Assembly (NCBI GenBank): GCA_030062745.1
Contig: CP099840.1
Coordinates: 29,515,006-29,579,005, forward strand
Source of the DNA: Capitulum mitella
Taxonomy: Eukaryota; Arthropoda; Thecostraca; Pollicipedomorpha; Pollicipedidae
Length of the DNA stretch: 64,000 nt
Reading direction: 5' to 3'
The notes under the pieces were generated by a model that saw only the letters and a list, made by a program, of their open reading frames with translations, did no database searches and was not told the DNA's origin. Within the stretch, counting starts at the first letter, position 1, and every line of letters starts with the position of its first letter. Positions 25,095 through 34,000 of this stretch are shown piece after piece. Position numbers and translations under genes: made by a program.

Positions 25095-28000
25095 ATATTA
25101 TACATACATATATATGTATATATATCGGGTTTTTACTACGTTAAACCATGGTTGCATTATTGCCATGGCTACGTGGCGGCCATAGTTCACATGGTTGAGC
25201 TTTGTCCCAAAGGGATGACTGGTGCGGAAGTTCTAATATTACCTGGTAGTTTTGTCTGTGGCTCAGCTTATGAACCATGATAAACTTTGGTGACTTGGTC
25301 AACCATTTATTTGCCAAAAGGTAGCTATGTTTTTCAAGTAGGTTTACTGAAAATTTGGGACCGCAGACGTTTGTCGTTCGAAAGTTGCGCCGAAAATATA
25401 TGCTTAAACGCCTGTATTTCATTTTCGGCCTAATTTGGTCCAAAGCGTCTATTCTGTAAAGAATTATGTCAAACAACGATTTGACGAAGAATTACTTATA
25501 TCCCAGGATGGTGTACAGAAACCGATGCCACTTCTTCGAGGACTTGAGACGTGACTGAGCAAGGGTGGCTTGGAGTCGACGCTTGTGATGCAAAGAGAAC
25601 AGGCATGCTCAACAGATGTGCAGCGGTGTCTGACTGCCCGCGTGATTCGTGAACCGGAACCGAGGTTACGTGAAGTTGTAGGTTACGCGAAATGAAGTGA
25701 AGTACAAGGTTACAAACCAAGGCTCAAGGGCCCATTAACGCAGAGTTCTGTGGCACGTTTGCTATCGATACGGATGACGGTAGCAGTTCCCGCACCGCCG
25801 CGCGCCCGAATGTCGGAATCACACCAGAAACTCAGGCCGTTTGCGTTGGGTCGCGTGCCGTCACGATGCGCAGCACTCCAGCGTCGACGCCGGTCGTGCC
25901 CCCGACACCTCCGTAACCGCCGGCGATCACGCGCCCTCGGCGACACTGTTTGACTAAACATGGCGTGGTTGCCAATGCGGCCGGGTTGTTGCGTGCGGCT
26001 TGATCAAAGAAAAGCCACGTGGCGTTTGCTGGACACACAAGGTTCATAATGTACTCGTTGTAAACCAATGAAATTGGTAAATGTGTTCCGTAGTTTTTCC
26101 TTGCAAACACAACCTTTCTTTTGGCCTTTGATCCACGCGGGGACGACGGCGGCTGCCGGCCGGTGTCATGAATGAAATGTGACTAGAATAAAACAGCAAC
26201 GAATCAAGTGAGGACAACATAGTGATACACACCACACACACACACATACACACTCATACATACTCACACATACACACAAACATACATGCATACATGCATA
26301 CATTCATACTCAAAAATTACAAAATGCAGCCCACAAAGGGCAGAATTTTTTAATTATCCCTAACACGTAAATGGTGCGTACTGGCCTTGTCCAATGTCTT
26401 GTAAGACCTGTTAGTTTCTGCAACAAGCTTATTTCTGTGAGACCGCCATTTTCAGGGGTTGTGATTTTATGATTTTCTCGCCGACGGCTATGCGACCAGA
26501 ATACATATGTACATATATGATAATGTGATAGCATGCATTTTCCGCAGATCGACGGCAGTAATGCACTGCCTAATGCCGTTTTCCAGATCGCCTGGCGCAG
26601 GACTTTGACATGTCCGCCCACTTTTGGGACAACTGCTTGCCGGCCTGCGACGAGACAAAGTACTCCACGGAGCTGTCCACGTCCGAGTTTCCCAGCCGGG
26701 AGCTTATCGGACAACCCATCTTCGAGCACATCTTCCAGACGATCATTACCCGGATCTGTCTTGCAGTTGATCACCACGAGCACGATGACTGGGTGGGCAG
26801 GCGCCTTCGGTGTGTTGAACATTCAAAGCATATTCTGTGTAACGTTTAAAATACAAAAAAAAACAGAAGGTATTCGGCGCGTCATTTACGTCATCCTTGA
26901 AGCGGTTTTGCCCGTCCAGAAATGGCCAGCAGAATCTGGTCCTTTGCTGTGGTTTGGCAACAAGGATGTCAGGTTTTCAAATTAAGGAAAACTGAAAGGC
27001 GCATAGAGCTGTGTCCATGTCAATTTACTGTGGCATGACGTGAAACCTTCGCTACCACAAACTGTTTAAAACACCGGATTACCAATCTGTATGACTGTAG
27101 CGTAGTCAGTGTTGCTGTAGTATGGCAGCAAGGGTGTCAGATTTCCTAAATAGGGGAAACTGAGTTACGAAAAGAATCGTATTCATGCCCATTAACTGTA
27201 GCTTGACTTGAGGCCTACTCTATCATAGATTACTTGAAACTTTACTGGTCAACCGAGCAATTTAGACTCCTCACCAAGGTTGACGCCTATTTCGACGAAT
27301 GTGAATGCTGTGGAGTTGTCACATGATTTTATTCTTGCTAGCCACCGCAGCAGCATTCTGTGGAAATAACATCACACCCATACAATGCTAAATCGCCAAA
27401 TGCAATGTGTCATTGCATTTGGAGATTTAGAATTAGCACCGCGTAACTGAAAACCAAACCTTTGTCCACATGATTGCCCTCAATTTGTTTGTCTGGTCAG
27501 CTTACAAACGATTTATTGCACACTTAAGAATTTGGCCAGGTATTGTTCTATCGTCTGCTTTAACCCTATTCCCGGAGGGCTAGACGGTATGGTCGATTCC
27601 CTGAAGGGAGGGGGCGGATTCGGCCCCCCTGAGATCTCGAGAACTACACATCCGATTTCATCGCAACAAACGGCAATCGATTAACCGTGACGTAAACAAC
27701 ATTTTTGTAGAAATAAATTTTCAAAATTTTGAAATATGTGGATACAGGGGGGTAAAAATGTCAAAATGGGGGGGTACTTTTGGACTTCTTATAACTCCTT
27801 TGTTTATTGACCGATTTCAATGAAACTGACATGAATCGAGAGATTATGGATAGGGCTTGTACCATGGGTACACAAACCTAAAATTTTGAGAGAATTCATG
27901 GACGTTCACGGGGTTTCAAAAATAGGAGGATTAGTTTTCTAACAATTGAATGAACAAGAGGCAAAAGCACGTATTTGACTTCTACTAGTCATGTTATGCT

Positions 28001-31000
28001 AAGGAAGTACAAATCGCATCACAATGTTTGTGTAATGTTAGCATAGGCGGTGCCAGGGACATGAAAAGGGGAAACCGTCATGGTCACACGTTCTTCAGAT
28101 CAACTTGTGACCTTCGACCTTAAGTGACCTCCAGTGACCTTGGGGTCACTTGGAATGGTGCCGTGTACATTTAACATTATCTGTAAACGTTTTCAATCAT
28201 TTGAATTCATTCTATTTAAAAAAAAATTCATTTTATGGCTATTGCGATATAGGGTACGCGCACTGACATTTTAGGTCATAGCTCCGTGACCCGATCTGAT
28301 ATCAAGCTGAAACTTGGTACACAAGTAGAGGGCACACTTCTACGTCATATACATTCCGGGTTTAGTATTCGAAGAAACGACGCCGAAATTATTGCAAAAA
28401 AACAGGGTTCGGCTTTTGATCTTGACCTGACCTTGTACAGTGACCTTAGATGAAGAAAATTACATCTGCACATTGCCCAACTATTTCGCTATCCATCTAT
28501 ATAAATTTTTAAGTTCTATCTTAAAAACTCTGTTTTTGGCAGACATTTTCCTTGTACCCTAAACATGGCCAAAATTGGCCTGAGGTGCTTCTCAAAAACG
28601 TTACCTGGCTCCGCCACTGAGCAAAATAAAATTTTGAAGTTTTGTCACAACGCGTAGAAAAAATAGCCAGGAAAAGTGACCGAGTTTCGTGAAGCTGCGT
28701 TAAAAAGCCTGGAATTGGCAAACAAAAAACCGAAGGGGGCGGATTCAGCCCCCCCTGCCGGGAATAGGGTTAAGGCAGTCTGCCGCACATTTTGAGAAAT
28801 AAATGTTTTACACATGTCTTTAGAAAATATTAATCCCCGCCTGCCATTTGACATGAGTTCAGTCGTTCAGCCTTCCATTACATCTTCGCGTTCAGTGAAC
28901 GTTTGTGTCTAGATCACCCATCCGGTCCTACCCACCCACTTTCCATCCCTTTCCATTTGCCCAGAGCAAGCGAAATGTTCAGCTGTGCCCCTGGTTTCAG
29001 GAGAAGGTCATGGTGGGAAAATGCCCCCTGGTGAAAGCTGGAAGATACCAGGATCTACTCAGCAACGTCACCACGGCGGAATTGCTGTATGGTCTGGCGG
29101 TGACCTATGCACAGTAGGTATCGCTGCATGGTGCTGAATGGGACGCAGCGCTGAGCTGCGGGCACATTCAGAGCGATGAAAGGATCGTTCTGGGGGAGCT
29201 TGCAAAAGACCTTGGGAAGGGGGATGCACTTCCCTGTACTGGCGAAGGGGTTATAGTACAATTTAATTAATGCAATATGATACAATTAGCATTATATTCT
29301 AGTCTGTTATATATATATCTTGACTTCGAAGACAAATGTTTGACATACACGGTGTGTTTGCGGAGAGGGCAGATAGAAACATATTCAAGTCTAGTTTTTT
29401 CCTTTTTGAGAAAACCATTTTACGGCCCACTTTTTTAATAAAACAAAAAAAAATAAGCTGTCATCGGAAAAAATACAGTATTTTGCCCACTGCAGACGCG
29501 AAAGCACGAACTATGTGGGGACAAAGTTTTATGCCACAATGGCGTGGGCGTCAGGTTCCAGATGGACTCATCCAACAATTCGCGGTTGTGCACGTTGTGT
29601 TTTAGTGTGTCATAAAAAGTAAGCACGCAGTCATAATTCAGCAGTCTTGGCAGTAGTTTTATGTATCTGTGCAGACGACTTTATAAATCAGATGTTTTCG
29701 TTTAAATTCGTTCGTACTGTTATTTTTCAGGCAAAACATGGCAAAGCTACATTTCTACTTCAAGACTAATTCGGGCACTCGCTACAAACGGGACGTCCTC
29801 TACACAAACGACCAGTTTATAGGTGAACTGCATTCATAATATGTTTGCTTCTGGCTTAAATTTTGGCCCGACTCCTAGATATGTTAGTGCGAGTGCGCGC
29901 GCATTCGCGCTTGTGTGCGAGTGTCCGTCCGGCATTTCTGAATCTGTATGTTATTTTGTTGATTGAAAACAGCTCGTTGGGGAGGTTAATATCGCCTCAA
30001 GCCTGCAGGATCAAACATTAGGTCAAATTCGGTTCTTCGTCGTGGTCAGCCTTACCAGAAGCGATTGCGTATCTTATGCTTGCAGGCCGGGCCGCAAGAG
30101 GGCGAAGGACGCCACATTCTGCTTGGATGGTGTCAGAATTCGATATATTCAGTTATAGGACGTCACGCCATGGAATCCGTCGTAAAGGGAAGCACGTGCA
30201 CAAACCGGCCACCGCCAGGTCATGGGGAGGATTCGGTCCAAAACCTCATGGCATTCCATGCTAAAATACAAAGTCATGGAAGGACAGAGCCATTATGGGA
30301 GGACGACAAAGCGCCAAAATGTTCAAAACGCTATCCTATCAGAGCTTGCCAATATCATGATGAACTATTAACCGACTGATGAAAGCAAAACATACTTACT
30401 GTCTCCTAGAATCCAACCGTTTGTGTCTGAAGGAAGAAAGCTGGTATATCAGTGGAATTCAATTTAAATTTAAATTCAGTCTAATGTGACAAATTTTTTC
30501 ATGGATTGGAGACTAGAAAATTGAGGTTTCTTGAATAACCGGCGAAATGTTACGTGATAGGTGAGGTATCTGTATGAGATAAATAACTAAAAAAATACGT
30601 GAGACTTGAGGTGGGATTTGGGATCACGTCATTGATGGATGCATATTTTGTGATTCCATACTGCCATGTCCAGCCAGGAGCGTTTTAGTCAGCATCAGGT
30701 GCGAAACAACCCAAAAAGTAGGAAAACAGTTTAACATGTTGGAAATGATAGATGCCTTTCTTACCTAGTTTGCTCCCGCCGTTTATATTGCATATCTTTT
30801 CCCGTTTTTTTTCTACTAAAAGCCATGTTGGTATCTTTTGTCGTCTAGTTGACCTGTTGGAGAGAGCGCTCAACCGAATTTCATCTTGTTTGTGTCAACA
30901 GTTCTATTAAGAGCTCATGTACGTCTGAAACATGGCTGGTGGTCCGGGGGGGGGGGGCTGGGGATCCGGACCCCCAATACTCATGGATTTTAACATTAGG

Positions 31001-34000
31001 TCTTTGGCAATGGCTGGAAAGAAGCGGCCTGAAATCCTTTTTCACCCCCCAGTAATTTCCGGGAATCTCCAGACATGGTCTGACAGTATACGTAAAATCA
31101 GACCAAAAAGCGAAGCAAGATTTTGGAAGGCAAGGAAAATGACGCGTATTTGAAAACAACACGTTATTCGTAGTTTAGAGCAATATTTCGAGCGTGGTAC
31201 AACCTCAAGAGCCATGTTGGGAGCGGGTGGTGAATAACGCATTATTAGTTCACCGTGTTTCTGTTAGATGGCACACTTGTACACATTCGCCGCGAGAGAA
31301 AATGCTGAGGTGTGATTGTACTATTCGTGTTTTTAACGCGATTTGGTTCGATTTTCAGAACGTCTGAGTCCTCCACAAAAACCAAAGGCATGACGGTTGG
31401 CTCAGTTGGATTTCTTCAGTCGAAGTGTCCAATGAAATGAAATGCTGATTGCTGCAGGAACTAAAAAGGGGGTGGGGGATGTTCGAACACTGCCCAATGA
31501 ATGATTCGTTCCCATTTCGTGTTTAACGTGTCACTGACTGTGGTATCTATGGTGATTACCATTGATTGATGGAGAGGGCAAAAATTGGCCCGCCATGTAA
31601 TTTCTTGAACTAATGAAAGGGTCTGTATTATTCAAACGCTTTTGGACAACTTGGTATTGTGCGACCTCAGAACATAAACAAAACTGAGCTCAAGCAGTAA
31701 TGAATTTACAGGCCCAAGGCAGTTTTAAAGCTACTGCAGTTTCCTTTTTTATTTAATGACCGCTGGATGCTGCAAGATACCGTCGCATTTTATTCAAACC
31801 TTGCGACAAATGTCCTAGGGATTTCAAGCGTGTCATACATTTCGACAATGTAAATATTTGTCAGGTTCATGTCATAGGTCAAGGTCATATAAGATATTTG
31901 TCAGGTTCATATCATAGGTCAAGATCATATGAGAAGATTATTCTGCGGTGTATTATCACAGGATCTGCTCGGCCGATCTGATCAAGTTGAAAGCCATTCG
32001 GCAGCCCTGTATTACACAATTTTGATAAAAATACCACCTAATAATGAAATGGCTGTTTTATTTCCTTGTTTTTTCTTCCTGTATTGACGTTGTCTTAAAA
32101 AAAACCCCTTAAACTTTTGATGTCCTAGTGGGGTCAAGAGTACTCTATATTGACTTTTCTTGACATAATAGAAAACGCATCGAAACGTATCGTTTTTTTT
32201 TGCAACCAGGCTGGTGCGTATTTCCGCTTGACCGGAATCAATTCCAATTCCGTACCCAAGCAGATGGTTCCGAATCCGAATCTAATTCCAAACGACAAAT
32301 TACAAGCGGAATCGACTCCGAATCCAATTTCAATGTGGTTGAAAAAGTTTGATTCCGAGTCTGAGCTCTATTCCAATGCAACAATGCATCATATTTATGC
32401 ATTAACTTGCATTAGGTACTGATAACAATGCAATTTGCCACACATCACCAGTGCTAAAGTACTGAAAAGATGCGGAATGGCATGGTTTCCGAGTTGCCTT
32501 GTTTTATGGCATATTTTGTGGTTTATCAAGTTATCCTCCTTGAATGTGTCATTTATACTATAGCCATATTTTCATACAAAGTTCTATATTTTTCCACTTA
32601 ATTGTGTTCTGCAGTGAATATCAACCCATCCTAGGAACAGATTTTAAGGCTTTCCAGACATATATTTTCTGATGGCGAGCGTCGAGAAGGGGAAAACAAC
32701 TGAAAACAATCTTGACATCAGCGGATTTAAGGCAGCTGGAAAATTACTCAGTTATCAGTTGAACAAGAATTGCAATACTGCGGCGAGGGTTTTACAACAA
32801 TCTATGCCCAGGAAATGTTTCCATTCGAAATCACGTCGTGAAAAGTATTCTGTTGCATAAAACAAATATCGCCATATGTCGATTGAAGGTTGGATCTTGT
32901 GAATGGTTGCGCATTCACTATCAAAAAGCGATGCCGGCATCTGTTGAAGTAAATGAACACTTTTTATGACGGGATGTATTTTTCGCCTCGGCGAAAAAAG
33001 TAGCAGCTAAAGAAAGCTCTGCGTCACCTTTGTCTATGGAAAGGCGATAGGAAGGATCAGGATCAGACGCAGTATGAACTTTTGAATACATCTATTTTCA
33101 TAAACATAAATGGATTTACAAGTTTAAATAATATCTGTTTGTTAAAGAAATCAAAGTTGGAAAATGAGCATGCCGTGCGAACTGCATTAACGTTAGCACG
33201 GCGGTTCCGCACTGTTAACGATGTAGAGATCTGGCGCTCTTGCAACATGACTAAAGTCATCAACAATCAATATTCGTCACCAGTAAAATACCTATAAGGC
33301 CGTGGAGAAGGCAACTGCATGGTAACACTACTTAGTCACCAGTGTCCAAGAATCTGGTTAAAGGTGATGTGGAGATCCTTGGAGATCTTAGAGATCCTTT
33401 GACCTGATGTTGACTGTTCTAAATCTTGGCACACAGCCTCATTCCCGATTGTCCATCTACCTACCCAACAGGCAATGCCCGGCCACCGAAATCATGAATA
33501 AATAGACCATAATAATGAATAAGACATGAAACTGCTTAAACTGCTCTCAAAGTGAAGTCTTTAGTGCATATACATGCATAACTAAGTGGTTATATACATA
33601 TTTCTTTAATGCCATAGTAGTGGTGGGTTCGACTGTGACAAAGAGAGGAATCGGATATTTGACCTTTGGATTCGCTTCCGAGCCCAGTGTTTCCCGCAGA
33701 CTAGCTGAATGAATCCTGAATCCGACTCAACACAGCTTCCAACTGAATCGATTCCGAATCCAATTCCAGTCCAAATGGAAGCAAATCCGGATTCGGCTCT
33801 GATTCCGCTGGAATCGAGCGCAAGTCTGCTTGCAACTCGTCTGTATACTACAGAACAATCGAATTGGGGTTAGATGAGAAGATGAGAAACATGGTCGGGT
33901 TAACCAGTCATTTTGACATGGGCTGGGGTGGCCGTAATAAAATTTACGGTAAAATGTGCTGAGCTAACGTAAAAAATGGCACTGGAATGTTGTCATTCTT

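Noticed and set aside
28905-29285. Open frames between DEG/ENaC exons 9 and 10
   Set aside because: Not similar to the channel, and inserting them breaks the phase-2 junction that already joins exons 9 and 10.
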